Part shown: piece by piece, positions 35,338 through 45,024 of the stretch
How the letters are laid out: the number at the start of each line of letters is the position of its first letter
Position numbering within the stretch: the first letter of the stretch is position 1
Notes under the pieces: model-generated
What the model was told of the DNA's origin: nothing
The model's input: the letters and a program-made list of their open reading frames with translations, nothing else
Databases searched by the model: none
Assembly (NCBI GenBank): GCA_019752635.1
Contig: JAIELX010000072.1
Location: 82,440-146,439, forward strand
DNA from: Candidatus Obscuribacterales bacterium
GTDB lineage: Bacteria; Cyanobacteriota; Vampirovibrionia; Obscuribacterales; Obscuribacteraceae
DNA: 64,000 nt
Direction: 5' to 3'
Made by a program: the position numbers and the translations under genes

Positions 35338-36543
35338 TCATTGCGTGCAATATTTGGCGGACGTTAGATTTGGCGACGGAATCACTTTCGAAGCCGCCAG
35401 AGCCTCAATTTCTTTGTTTGAATAACCAAGTTCGGCCAGCATCAACGCACTGCTTTCTGCTATGTCTGGATGCGCGATAGTGCTTTCGCCGTGCTTGCGG
35501 TCGAATGGCAGGGGGGCTCGCATCTGGGTGACGTTGCCGAGTACCGGATGAACCAGTGTGTGGAACATCTTGCGTTCTTGAACAGGTAGCAAGTTGATCG
35601 CTTCTTCAATGGTATTTACCGGTGAAACGCAGCAGTCTCCCTCTGCAAAAACTTCCATCCATTGCGCCAAAGTTTTCTGTGCGAAGATCTCGTCAAGCTG
35701 CTTACGCAGCTCGGGCTGCGCTCCGAATGGCAGCATTGCTATCCACTCCGGATGACCGAGCTTCCGGCAAAATATCTCCCAGAATTGCGGCTCCAGAGGC
35801 GCCGCTGCCAGAAAGCGGCCGTCGGCACATTTATAAATGTTGTAGTTGGCAATCTCGCTTCGATGCGACGGGTCCGATTCCACGGGCGGACGGCTAAAGT
35901 ACGCTTGGGCTGCGGATACAAGCGACTGCATGTAGATCGTGCTGTCGAACATGCTCACGTCAAGGTGCTTTCCCTTCCCCGTGTGATTACGTTGCAAGAT
36001 ACCGCTGACCACTGACAGGGCGGAGAACAAAGCGGTGGTGAAATCAGTCAGCAAGTTGCCTGGTACAAAAGGATGGTTGTCTTGGGGACGATTTAGCCAA
36101 AGTGTGCCCGTTTCAGCTTGCAAATTGAGGTCGTGTCCGGGGCGTTGGTTCCAGGCACTGTTCTGACCGTAGCTGGAGATGGACAGGTATACAAGCTTGG
36201 GATTAGCCGCGTGTACTTTGCCGAACCCTAATCCCAGCCGCCCCATAACTCCAGGGCGGAAATTCTCAAGCAAAACGTCCGTGCCCTTGATCAGCTTGTA
36301 AACCACTTCGCGACCCTGCTCATTTTTCAGGTCCAGGGCCAATCGCTTTTCATCGCGGTGCAGACACCAGTAATAGAGGCTCTCACCTTTTACGATCGGC
36401 GGTAAAAACTTCACCAGTCCCGGTGTTATTCGCTCAACTCTTATCACCTCGGCGCCGAGGTCGCGCAACAGCGCTGATGTCAGCTCACCGGGAAGGAGAT
36501 GGGTGAAATCTAGAACCTTTATATCTTGCAGTGGCAATGTCAT
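35338..36543 (-). CDS. CaiB/BaiF family CoA-transferase
   Basis: This is a class III CoA-transferase (or alpha-methylacyl-CoA racemase relative) of about 401 residues. It begins LPLQDIKVLDFTHLLPG and contains LGAEVIRVE, the catalytic Asp region HLDVSMFDS, and the family phrase LLENFRPGVMGRLGLG. These enzymes move CoA between carboxylic acids or racemise branched acyl-CoA. ATG 36543 matches the family N-terminus; an upstream ATG at 36585 adds 14 residues. No other acyl-CoA gene is adjacent. It is divergent from the esterase gene. Confidence 0.9.
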   Translation of the reverse strand: MTLPLQDIKVLDFTHLLPGELTSALLRDLGAEVIRVERITPGLVKFLPPIVKGESLYYWCLHRDEKRLALDLKNEQGREVVYKLIKGTDVLLENFRPGVMGRLGLGFGKVHAANPKLVYLSISSYGQNSAWNQRPGHDLNLQAETGTLWLNRPQDNHPFVPGNLLTDFTTALFSALSVVSGILQRNHTGKGKHLDVSMFDSTIYMQSLVSAAQAYFSRPPVESDPSHRSEIANYNIYKCADGRFLAAAPLEPQFWEIFCRKLGHPEWIAMLPFGAQPELRKQLDEIFAQKTLAQWMEVFAEGDCCVSPVNTIEEAINLLPVQERKMFHTLVHPVLGNVTQMRAPLPFDRKHGESTIAHPDIAESSALMLAELGYSNKEIEALAASKVIPSPNLTSAKYCTQ

Positions 36544-36625
36544 AGGTAGCAAGCTCGATAACCGACAGAAGAGTGATGTTACCATGGCTTGAGAAACGCC
36601 TTCTCATGAGAGACTGATCACTAGA

Positions 36626-37714
36626 ATGCCAAGTTATCTTTCCACCAATGCCTCGGGCGACGTGTGTGCTGGTCGCAAACGAAGCTGGCGCAAGGTCTGC
36701 ATCGCTTCTGCAGTGATCATTTTGGCAACGGTGCATACTGGTACACTGGCTCAGGTTGAAGAGGAGCTGCCGGCAACGGTGGAGCAGGATACCGTGGATC
36801 ATGGTTTGACCAAGCGTAGCTTGAATTTCAAGGGACTTGAGCGAACCTATCGGGTCTACGTTCCCGGTTCGTACACCGGGAAGAAAAGGGTGCCGCTGGT
36901 CTTTCTGCTGCACGGTGGAGGCTCTGACGGGCGGAGGATGGATCGTTTTACCGGCTTCAATCGCATCGCAGAAGATGAAGCCTTGATCCTTGTTGCACCT
37001 GACGGTGTTGGTAGACATTGGAATGACGGACGGGTTTCGACCGGATACAAAGCTCACGAAACGGATATAGATGATGTTGGTTTCGTATCGCGCTTGATCG
37101 ATCTGCTCAGCGTTGAATTCCAGATCGACACGAACAGAATTTATGTCGCGGGTATTTCGAACGGCGGAATGATGTCTAATCGTTTGGGCCTCGAATTGCC
37201 CGACCGGCTCGCGGCGATTGCGTCGGTGGCTGCTTCTCTCCCGGAGCCTCTTGCGCAAAAAACCTTCAAATCGCAGCCAATTCCCGTAATTATTGTCAAC
37301 GGCACGGACGACCCGCTGGTGCCATGGAACGGCGGCGATGTTCGTGTGTTTAGAAAGTCGGCAGGACGTGTGCTATCGACTCCAGACACAGTTCAGTTCT
37401 GGCTGAAGCACAATAAGTGCTCCAGCCAGCCGGTTACCGGTCCGGTGCCGGATAATGATCCCGGTGATGGCATTAGGGTAATCAAATCTGAATATTATAG
37501 TGGCGCCAATGGTGTCGGTGATGTAACGCTCTATGCTGTAGAAGGTGGCGGGCACACATGGCATGGACCGCGTCCTCTCGTTCAGTATTTGCCAGCGGCT
37601 TTGATCGGTCGCGCATCGAAAGACTTTGATGCCACTGAGGCGATTTGGGAATTTTTTCAGAAACACCCGCGCTCCGATGGTCGTTGTGTTACTGGTACGA
37701 GAGTGCAGGAATGA
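36626..37714 (+). CDS. Secreted PHB depolymerase-like esterase
   Basis: The product is a 362-residue alpha/beta hydrolase of the esterase PHB-depolymerase/LpqC group. A basic N-terminus and hydrophobic segment (VCIASAVIILATVHTGTLAQ, about residues 24-43) form a signal peptide with a likely cut after LAQ. The oxyanion region is FLLHGGGSDG, the nucleophile is Ser178 in GISNGG, an Asp lies in NGTDDPLVP, and the His is in GGGHTWHG. Substrates in the family include poly-hydroxybutyrate and feruloylated or acetylated polysaccharides. Its stop overlaps the transporter start by four bases, so its product may be imported. Confidence 0.85.
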   Translation: MPSYLSTNASGDVCAGRKRSWRKVCIASAVIILATVHTGTLAQVEEELPATVEQDTVDHGLTKRSLNFKGLERTYRVYVPGSYTGKKRVPLVFLLHGGGSDGRRMDRFTGFNRIAEDEALILVAPDGVGRHWNDGRVSTGYKAHETDIDDVGFVSRLIDLLSVEFQIDTNRIYVAGISNGGMMSNRLGLELPDRLAAIASVAASLPEPLAQKTFKSQPIPVIIVNGTDDPLVPWNGGDVRVFRKSAGRVLSTPDTVQFWLKHNKCSSQPVTGPVPDNDPGDGIRVIKSEYYSGANGVGDVTLYAVEGGGHTWHGPRPLVQYLPAALIGRASKDFDATEAIWEFFQKHPRSDGRCVTGTRVQE

Positions 37715-39072
37715 CGGAAAGTTTGGATATGGAAAAAGTTACCACTGCGCCTAAAGGCGAGATCTTCGCCTGGGCGATGTACGACTTTGCAAACTCAGCG
37801 TTTACAACTGTTGTAGCAACGGCGCTATTCAACCCCTACTTTGTCAAAGTTGTCGCCGGGGACGAGGCGGGGCTACAACCGGGGCAGGGAACGTTTCTTC
37901 TCACCACGAGCATCTGTATGGCAAGTTTGGCTGTTGTGCTGACGGCGCCAATGATAGGCACCATTGGTGATGCTCTGGCATGCAAAAAGAAATTGCTCCT
38001 TGTATCCACGATTGTGTGTGTGATCGGAACGGCAATGCTTTCTCAAGTCGGTCCTGGTGCCTACGTTGCAGGCATCGCATTCCTCGTTATGTCGAACTTT
38101 GCATTTGGCACGGGGGAGAATCTGATTGCTGCATTTCTTCCTGAGCTGGCCGGCAAGGAGGATATGGGTAAGGTTTCGGCATTCGGTTGGGCCGTCGGAT
38201 ATATCGGTGGTTTGTCAACGCTGGCAGTTTGCCTGTGGTACATCTCCTATGCTCGAGGACTGGGACAAACGGCTCAAGACTTTATTCCCGTCACCATGTT
38301 GATTACTGCGACAGCGTATCTGATTGGGGCGATACCTACCTTCTTGTTCGTTAAGGAGCGGGCTCGCCCGGATCCAAGTGTCGCCGGAAGAGGGATTGGC
38401 TTCGCGGAAGTTGGACTTTTCTTTTCAACGGGGTTCAAGCGATTAGGTGAAACGATCCAGCATGCTCGCCGGTATCAGGATCTATTTCGATTTTTGATCA
38501 CACTGCTGATTTACAGTTGCGGTACTTCTACTGTTGTAAGTCTGGCGTCGGTCTATTCACAGGAAGCGATGGGCTTTACCGAGACCGATTCAGTGAAGCT
38601 AATCTTTGTCGTGAATATTACTGCGGCTCTTGGTGCCTTCGGAATTGGTTTTATTCAAGACAAACTGGGGTCTGTTCGCACTTTGGCTATTGCGCTCTGC
38701 ATGTGGAGTGTGGCAACAGTCTCAGCCTACTTCTGCACCAGCGTTAACTTGTTTTGGGTGATTGCTAATGTAATCGGATTGGCGATGGGGGCCAGCGGGT
38801 CTGCCGGTAGAGCGCTGGTGGGATTATTTTCGCCTCAGGGGCGTTCCGGCGAATTTTTCGGATTGTGGGGGTTCGCTGGAAAGATGGCCGCTGCGATCGG
38901 GCCTCTGAGTTTCGGTTTGGTTAATCTTGCTACTGGTGGCAACTGTCGCTTGGCGCTGCTCTCTACCACGATCTTCTTCATCGCCGGTCTGGCACTTCTT
39001 TTGACGGTCAATGAGAAACGAGGACACGAAGCTGCGGTTCTCACAGCTGTTGTGGACGAAGTTACTCAGTAG
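37711..39072 (+). CDS. MFS transporter, UMF1/Atg22-like family
   Basis: The product is 453 residues with about 12 membrane helices. It begins EIFAWAMYDFANSAF, the signature of the UMF1 (unknown major facilitator) family. Charged loops between helices 6 and 7 carry the usual central break (FVKERARPDPS). ATG 37711 forms an ATGA overlap with the esterase gene. Atg22-type proteins export amino acids from vacuoles in fungi, but bacterial substrates are unknown. Its 3' end overlaps the convergent kinase gene by seven bases. Confidence 0.88.
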   Translation: MTESLDMEKVTTAPKGEIFAWAMYDFANSAFTTVVATALFNPYFVKVVAGDEAGLQPGQGTFLLTTSICMASLAVVLTAPMIGTIGDALACKKKLLLVSTIVCVIGTAMLSQVGPGAYVAGIAFLVMSNFAFGTGENLIAAFLPELAGKEDMGKVSAFGWAVGYIGGLSTLAVCLWYISYARGLGQTAQDFIPVTMLITATAYLIGAIPTFLFVKERARPDPSVAGRGIGFAEVGLFFSTGFKRLGETIQHARRYQDLFRFLITLLIYSCGTSTVVSLASVYSQEAMGFTETDSVKLIFVVNITAALGAFGIGFIQDKLGSVRTLAIALCMWSVATVSAYFCTSVNLFWVIANVIGLAMGASGSAGRALVGLFSPQGRSGEFFGLWGFAGKMAAAIGPLSFGLVNLATGGNCRLALLSTTIFFIAGLALLLTVNEKRGHEAAVLTAVVDEVTQ

Positions 39073-41504
39073 CTGTTCTTGATTCCTAAAAGTTTTTGAT
39101 ATATTGCCAATTCAGCGTAGAGAGTTGCTTGGACTTCCTTGCTGCTTCGCGCGCTTGGTCGGTTGGCGATAAGCTGCTCCTGAATTGCAATTGCCTTAGG
39201 ATTTTTCGCTTCAACCAGGTTCCGCACACGCTCTCTTTGTAGATCAAATACTAGTTCCGGCTTAGCGTGCTCGCTTTTTGCGGACCTTAGGTACTTTTCG
39301 GCAAGCGTTTCTGCTTCCGTGTAGCGCTTCAGCGCTCTGCACGCCGATAGTGCGATACTTGCCGCTTCAATTCGGTCATTTATGTTCTTGAATTTAATCG
39401 TATTGTCGCTTCCATTGGCGACCGTGGTCGCTATCTCGTAGATCCGCAAATGGTCTGCTGGAGTCGGAAACTGAAGAGCCAGGTGAAGCCAGTTGAGCTT
39501 TAGTGAATCAGAGACGGGAAAATTCGCTTTAAGGTTTTTGTATGCCCGCCACAGTAACTCTCGTCCTTCTGAACTCCGGTCACTGTGAATGCAGTAGCTG
39601 GCCGCGTTGCTCAATGCTGCTACGTAATACTCGTTCTTTTGGGGAGATTCTTCGTAGAGCTTTATGGATTTGCTCCAGAAATCATACGCGGCCTTATTGT
39701 CCACAACTTGCAGGTCGTTCCCTGTTGTATAACAACATTGGGCTAACTCGGCGCCCGTGCTTGCCTCTTTGTCGCCCCTAAGTACTATGTATGCCAACTG
39801 CCGGGCGATGTCCCCGTCTCTTTCCTGCGCGGCCTCTGTCATTGCGGATCGAATTGTGCCGCGATGCTGCTTAATCAGTTCAATCGGCGCGCTGTTAAGT
39901 GCGAGCAACAAATTTTGGCGCAGCTTTCTATTCGGTTTCAGTTTGCGAGTTGTATAGGCATGGTGTAATGCCAATTCCAATGCGACGATTTTGTCTTGCG
40001 ATTGGGACGAGCTCGCAAGTGAACACACCGAATTCGTTATGCTGTCGAGTACGCTCTTTTCGACTGGCCCGGGGTTGAACTCATACATGCCGAGCATTTC
40101 GTTCAGTTGGTTGAGGCCCGAACTATCGCCGGGCACTGATTTCAAGCCTTCGCAAATGCACAGTAGTCCTGCTGCAATGATCGCCTGAGTTTGTCCCGGG
40201 TGGCGAATACGTCCTAGTCTTCCTGCTGCCATAGCTATGGCAGCAAATTGCGCCTTGGACAGTCCGCCCCTCTTTTGAGACAGTACATCGATCAAGTCTT
40301 TCGTGTGTTTGTTTATGCGACCGTCACACTGTGCCAGTTGGGCTTGCATGGTTTCTCTGGTTTTTGCAGGCAAATCGTTTTTCTCGAGCAGGCGCATGCA
40401 TTCAAAATAAGTTAAAGCTTCTGAAGGTTCCGCTGAGTGTACCTTCTCCGCCAGGGCTAGTATGTGATTTCCTCCGACCTCAACGGCCGGTATAGCAGAA
40501 GAAATTGAAGAAGTTGTTTGGTGAACAAAAGCCAATGTTCCAAGTGCGGCTAAAACTAGCACAATTACAGATGCGGAAAAGGCTGTCGGGTATTTCCCGG
40601 TTCTAGGCGCCGGGACACTATATACGGTGCCTGAGACGGGCTCCGGTATATTCCCGGCGATACAGGCATCTATTGCTGTCAGTAATTCGTTGGCGTTCTG
40701 GTAACGAGAGGAAAGGTCTTTCTGAAGAAGCTGAATGATAAGCTGTCTCAATCCCTTTCCCAGAGAGGGAACTCGTAACTGCGGGTCTGCCGGTTGTTCG
40801 CTCACTTGTCTGAAAACAATTGCTGCCGGATCGGCCGACGTAAAGGGTGGTTCTCCGACGACGCATTCATACAGTAGGCATCCAAGGGCATAGCAGTCGC
40901 TTTGAAAACTCGGACGTTCGCCGATGCAAAGTTCCGGAGCAATATAGTGAACACTACCAATCATGGTACCGCTGTCTGTTGCATAGGAATCTTTGACGGA
41001 TACTTTGTTCACTAAGGCGGACAGGCCGAAGTCCAGGACTTTCACCTCAAAGCCCTCTTCAGCAGGCACGAGCATGATGTTGTCCGGCTTGAGGTCTCGA
41101 TGCACCACGCCGTGCGAATCAAGTGTCTTCAGCGCCATTGCTACGCCATGAGCAATCTGGAGAGTATCAGCTTCATTAAGCTGCGTTTTGTCGTTCAATT
41201 CCTGGCGAAGCGACTTGCCGCCAACCAGCTCCATCACCATGTAGAGGAGACCGTCGGAGGTAATGTTTAGTGAGAAGAGCCGCACGAGATAGTTGGAGCG
41301 AACAGCAGCTAGAATCTTCCCTTCGCGAACAAATCGTTTGCGAAGGGAACTGTCACCCATCAGCGACTCTTTCAGCACTTTGACGGCAACAGTACGATTT
41401 AAGTGTTCATCTATGGCTTCATAGACCGTGCCGAATCCGCCCTCGCCGAGCCGTTTCTTGATGCGAAGGCGTTCGTCCAATAAATGTTCTGGTTCGAGAT
41501 CCAC
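39066..41504 (-). CDS. Ser/Thr protein kinase with membrane helix and TPR-like sensor half
   Basis: The product is 812 residues. The PknB-like kinase domain (about 10-285) has the glycine loop GEGGFGTV (20-27), Lys42, the HRDLKPDN loop (135-142) and DFG (158-160), so it should be active. The activation segment ends in HYIAPE. One transmembrane helix spans about residues 309-328. The remaining 480 residues are alpha-helical with TPR-like units and probably face the periplasm as a sensor. The start is GTG, at the same place as in the paralogue. It lies 123 bp downstream of the larger paralogue and may share its transcript. Ligand and targets are unknown. Confidence 0.88.
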   Translation of the reverse strand: MDLEPEHLLDERLRIKKRLGEGGFGTVYEAIDEHLNRTVAVKVLKESLMGDSSLRKRFVREGKILAAVRSNYLVRLFSLNITSDGLLYMVMELVGGKSLRQELNDKTQLNEADTLQIAHGVAMALKTLDSHGVVHRDLKPDNIMLVPAEEGFEVKVLDFGLSALVNKVSVKDSYATDSGTMIGSVHYIAPELCIGERPSFQSDCYALGCLLYECVVGEPPFTSADPAAIVFRQVSEQPADPQLRVPSLGKGLRQLIIQLLQKDLSSRYQNANELLTAIDACIAGNIPEPVSGTVYSVPAPRTGKYPTAFSASVIVLVLAALGTLAFVHQTTSSISSAIPAVEVGGNHILALAEKVHSAEPSEALTYFECMRLLEKNDLPAKTRETMQAQLAQCDGRINKHTKDLIDVLSQKRGGLSKAQFAAIAMAAGRLGRIRHPGQTQAIIAAGLLCICEGLKSVPGDSSGLNQLNEMLGMYEFNPGPVEKSVLDSITNSVCSLASSSQSQDKIVALELALHHAYTTRKLKPNRKLRQNLLLALNSAPIELIKQHRGTIRSAMTEAAQERDGDIARQLAYIVLRGDKEASTGAELAQCCYTTGNDLQVVDNKAAYDFWSKSIKLYEESPQKNEYYVAALSNAASYCIHSDRSSEGRELLWRAYKNLKANFPVSDSLKLNWLHLALQFPTPADHLRIYEIATTVANGSDNTIKFKNINDRIEAASIALSACRALKRYTEAETLAEKYLRSAKSEHAKPELVFDLQRERVRNLVEAKNPKAIAIQEQLIANRPSARSSKEVQATLYAELAIYQKLLGIKNSY

Positions 41505-41627
41505 GGTAAAGGTTCCGCATGGCGGCTGTGCCGGACGTTCCTAGACAATGTGCCCGGAAACGGCTGTGTCTAGACCGAGCGCGAAGCGAGGGGGGCGAAA
41601 AGGACTGTCAACACTAGAATCTAGGGT

Positions 41628-44600
41628 TTACTTCTGATACAGTTTTGCTCTTTCTTCCGTGATGTGCGCTTCCTTTGGTTGTTTCAGTTTCGCTTGCGCC
41701 GATGCCAACATGGTCAGCGCGAGGTGCTTTTCATGCTGCGGAAGTTTTTTGAATGCTGCTGGTTCTATGAGTTCGGCTAACGTTAGCGATGCCTTCGAGG
41801 GCTGTTCTGCTAATAGATATAGCGTTGCTAAGTTTACTTTTTGCGTATTGCTATTGTCCTTGCGAAGGCGGGTGCAGCATTCTAATGCGGATTTTGCTTT
41901 GTCCATATCCTGTCGCTGCGCGTAAACTGTGGCTATTCGCAAGTAAATAGACGGAAGTTCTCCGTCAGTCTTTTTGTCTTGTGCACAGTGAGCCAAGTCC
42001 TCCAAAACGGGTAATGCTTTTTCGCGCTCGGACATTCTCCATAGGCGCTCAGACAGCACGAATTTGTCGGACCATGCTCTGTCAACTTGCGCCATGTCTA
42101 AGCGCTTTCTGGCGTACTGGCAGCCTTTATCGATGTTGCCGCCGTTGAAATGGCATTCAGAGGCGTAGAGAACTGCTGTTCGAGTTGGAGACAGCTGTAA
42201 GGCCTTCTCTATATTGCTGATAGCTTCAGCGTGTTGGCCGAGTGCGCTCTGCTCGCTGGCAATGGTGACCCAGTAGCATCCTTGCGTTTCAAGGGGTAAG
42301 GCTTTTGTTTCGCGACTGTTGGCCAGTTCCAATAACAGTGGCAGTCCCTCTTTTGGTTGCCCAGTTGTTAGTAGGTGAAAAGCGCGGGCGTACAGCGCCG
42401 CCCACGAGGCGCTCCGTCCTCGGAGCTGCAGGGCTTTTATTTGTGATTCGACGTAGGCGGGAAGTCGATTCTCCGTTGAGGAGTTCCGCCTTCGGTTGCT
42501 ACTGATGGGATTGCAATAATCTACACCCTGAATTTCTTTCTGCATTAGGGAAAGTTGATCGTATAAGCTGGCTTGTTGTTCTTTAGTCAGTCGTTGAAAC
42601 TCCGTATCATTCGCCAACTCCTGCAAAACCTCTATGCCCCGCGGATTGCCGGCTCGGGCCAGGCTCGAAGCGTAAAGTCTTCTAAGGTGGTAAATAGAGT
42701 GATAGCTGGCTCCTTTCATTCGCATGCTTCTTATTGTTTGTTCTGCTATATGACGTGCCTCCTCGGGGTTGTTTACTCGCAGCAGAGCCTCTACCAGGAC
42801 TTGAATTGTCTCGATGCTGTCGTTCGAGGTTGAGGATTGTCCACTTCTCTTACAGATTAGTTTGCTGAGAAGGCGACGCGACCGTTGTTGATTTGATTGT
42901 TCTTCCGGAAGTCTAATTCCAATGGCAAGCAAGTTTACTAGCGTTTGCCTGGACACTGCGGTGCCTGCTTCTACTGCCTCGTAGGCTTTTTTGAGCACCG
43001 TTTCTGCCTGAGTGAAATCGCCGACGCCGATGAGATAGGAGCCATAGTTTGTGAGAACTTCTATGTAATGCTCGCTGCTTTGATGTGCACGCTCAAAGTA
43101 CTTTATGGACAGTTTCCAAAACTCGGCAGCTGTCGGTTTGCTCAGGTTTTCAAAGTCGTTTCCCAGGGCAAAGGCTGCGATTGCCGGGTCAAGTGTCGAC
43201 CGGGTTTCCGTTAGTCCTCGCAGTAAGGTTAGTCCGGCTTTTCTTGCGATATCGACTTCGCGGCGCTCAATTGATGTTTTGATAATAGTTTGGAGAATCG
43301 ATATGTTTGCCACTACTTCTGAAACCGGTACGGCATTGAGTTTTTGGACGAATTCTTCGCGAAGCGATAGAGGAGGGGGGATTTTGTGTTTGGAGTAAAT
43401 GGCGAAGAGTGTGCACTCAATAGTGGTATCACTTTTGGAGGTGTTTTGCTTTGCTGTTTCAGCGAGGCGACCTGCTAGTGTGTCAAGGACGGAGTTATCT
43501 GGTTTTGCTCCCTCTTCATAATACGCCAGCAGTTTAAGAAGCTGTGCGTCGGAATCTTCCGGAGTAACGGAGCTAGTTCTGCGACTCAGGCAGTTGATTG
43601 CCGCAAAAAGCAGTGTTTGAGATAGCTCCGGCTCTTCAAGGGTGATTAACTTGCGGGATGCCTGTAGCACTGCGTCCGCTGTGGTCGGTGAGAGTCCGTT
43701 GTCATCCTTGTCGAGCGCGCCTACCAATTCCTGCACGCAGGTTTGAAGGCGTCGGTGCTCTGACGCGACCACGCTATGCGGCTTCTTCAGAAGCCTCTGT
43801 GTTAAGGGGAATTGAATGTCTGTGGTTGGTTTGTAATCGTAAAGTTTTTCGGATAGCTTTCGTATCAGTTTGCCGCTGTCATTGTGCGGACTCGGTGACG
43901 GTGATTCTCTGTGAAACTGGTGACCGGCTAGATTCGCTACAATGAGACCAATAACGAAAATCGCACAGATAAGAGCCGCGGGCAGGCTCTCCTTGCGCCT
44001 TGATGCAGGCAGTTTGCGTGCACCGTCTGTGGTGTGGGGGCGGGCTGCGGGGACACCACCGTTCATGCAGAGTTCAATTGCGTCAAGCAATTCCTGCGGG
44101 CCGGGATAGCGTAGTGTGGCATCTTTTTCCAGGAGCTGGAAAATTAACTGCTGTAGACCGCGTCGCGGATTTCCTTGAAGCAAGGCGGTCTCGGGAGGAG
44201 GCTTGCTCACGTGTTGAAAGACAACTGCTGCAGGATCGTTAGCCGTGAAGGGCGGCTCGCCGGCAAGACATTCGTACAACAAGCAACCTAGTGCGTAACA
44301 ATCGCTTTGGAAGCTGGCTCTTTCGCCGGTGCAAAGCTCAGGTGCAATGTAGTGCACGCTACCGAGCATGGTGCCGCTTTCTGTTTTGTAGGAGTCGTTT
44401 ACCGATCCTTTGTTTACGAGCGCTGATAAACCGAAGTCCAGGACTTTCACTCCGAATGCATCGCCGGTGCCGGGTACTAGCATTATGTTGTCCGGTTTGA
44501 GATCTCGATGGACGACGCCATGCGAATCCAGAGTGCTGAGTGCCATCGCAACGCCATGGGCAACGCGCAGCGTGTCTGCTTCGTTTAACCGGGTTTTGTT

Positions 44601-44912
44601 GTTGAGTTCCTGGCGAAGTGACTTGCCGCTTACAAGCTCCATCACCATGTAGAGAAGACCTTCGGTGCTGATGTTGACGGAGAAGAGCTGTACGAGAAAG
44701 TCGGAGTGAACGGCAGCCAGAATCTTCCCTTCGCGAAGGAAACGCTTCCAGATAGAACTGTCACTCATGAGCGACGGTCTCAGGACTTTAACAGCGACAG
44801 TACGATTTAAGTGTTCATCTCTAGCTTCATAGACCGTGCCAAACCCGCCCTCGCCAAGTCTTTTCTTGATGCGAAGGCGTTCGTCCAATAAATGTTCGGC
44901 GTCTAGTTCCAC
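41628..44912 (-). CDS. Ser/Thr protein kinase with membrane helix and long TPR sensor half (paralogue)
   Basis: The product is about 1094 residues. The kinase domain matches its neighbour closely: GEGGFGTV (20-27), Lys42, HRDLKPDN (135-142) and DFG (159-161). A helix (LPAALICAIFVIGLIVANLAG) lies near residue 320. The extracytoplasmic part is about 750 residues, with many TPR units in the last 350. GTG 44912 aligns exactly with the start of the paralogue and has AGGA just upstream; a GTG at 44942 is also in frame. The sensor half is longer and much less similar than the kinase half. This looks like duplication followed by divergence of the sensor. Confidence 0.88.
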   Translation of the reverse strand: MELDAEHLLDERLRIKKRLGEGGFGTVYEARDEHLNRTVAVKVLRPSLMSDSSIWKRFLREGKILAAVHSDFLVQLFSVNISTEGLLYMVMELVSGKSLRQELNNKTRLNEADTLRVAHGVAMALSTLDSHGVVHRDLKPDNIMLVPGTGDAFGVKVLDFGLSALVNKGSVNDSYKTESGTMLGSVHYIAPELCTGERASFQSDCYALGCLLYECLAGEPPFTANDPAAVVFQHVSKPPPETALLQGNPRRGLQQLIFQLLEKDATLRYPGPQELLDAIELCMNGGVPAARPHTTDGARKLPASRRKESLPAALICAIFVIGLIVANLAGHQFHRESPSPSPHNDSGKLIRKLSEKLYDYKPTTDIQFPLTQRLLKKPHSVVASEHRRLQTCVQELVGALDKDDNGLSPTTADAVLQASRKLITLEEPELSQTLLFAAINCLSRRTSSVTPEDSDAQLLKLLAYYEEGAKPDNSVLDTLAGRLAETAKQNTSKSDTTIECTLFAIYSKHKIPPPLSLREEFVQKLNAVPVSEVVANISILQTIIKTSIERREVDIARKAGLTLLRGLTETRSTLDPAIAAFALGNDFENLSKPTAAEFWKLSIKYFERAHQSSEHYIEVLTNYGSYLIGVGDFTQAETVLKKAYEAVEAGTAVSRQTLVNLLAIGIRLPEEQSNQQRSRRLLSKLICKRSGQSSTSNDSIETIQVLVEALLRVNNPEEARHIAEQTIRSMRMKGASYHSIYHLRRLYASSLARAGNPRGIEVLQELANDTEFQRLTKEQQASLYDQLSLMQKEIQGVDYCNPISSNRRRNSSTENRLPAYVESQIKALQLRGRSASWAALYARAFHLLTTGQPKEGLPLLLELANSRETKALPLETQGCYWVTIASEQSALGQHAEAISNIEKALQLSPTRTAVLYASECHFNGGNIDKGCQYARKRLDMAQVDRAWSDKFVLSERLWRMSEREKALPVLEDLAHCAQDKKTDGELPSIYLRIATVYAQRQDMDKAKSALECCTRLRKDNSNTQKVNLATLYLLAEQPSKASLTLAELIEPAAFKKLPQHEKHLALTMLASAQAKLKQPKEAHITEERAKLYQK

Positions 44913-44960
44913 TGTCCTGTAGCCGGCCGGGCGCGACAACACTTAGGGTATTGTGCCCCG

Positions 44961-45004
44961 AAAAAGGCTTCGCCCAATCTACTGCAAGGTGAGATTAGGC
45001 GAAG
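44961..45004 (-). terminator. Rho-independent terminator of the desaturase gene
   Basis: Arms at 44992-45004 and 44968-44980 pair over 13 bp around an 11-base loop. On the minus strand the single non-Watson-Crick position is a G-U wobble, while on the plus strand it would be a C-A clash, so the RNA is read leftward. A run of five U (44961-44965) follows the stem two bases later. It begins 20 bases after the desaturase stop and before the kinase start, insulating the two. Confidence 0.82.
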
Positions 45005-45024
45005 TAGAGATCTGGTTTGTTTGT

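Noticed and set aside
36485..37258. 257-codon minus-strand frame across the CaiB-esterase junction
   Set aside because: It overlaps the starts of two well supported divergent genes and the translation is rich in Arg and His with no domain.
41541..41573. CTAGACA/TGTCTAG inverted repeat between the kinases
   Set aside because: Long 19-base loop, no T run and no GC-rich stem; too weak to call a terminator or operator.
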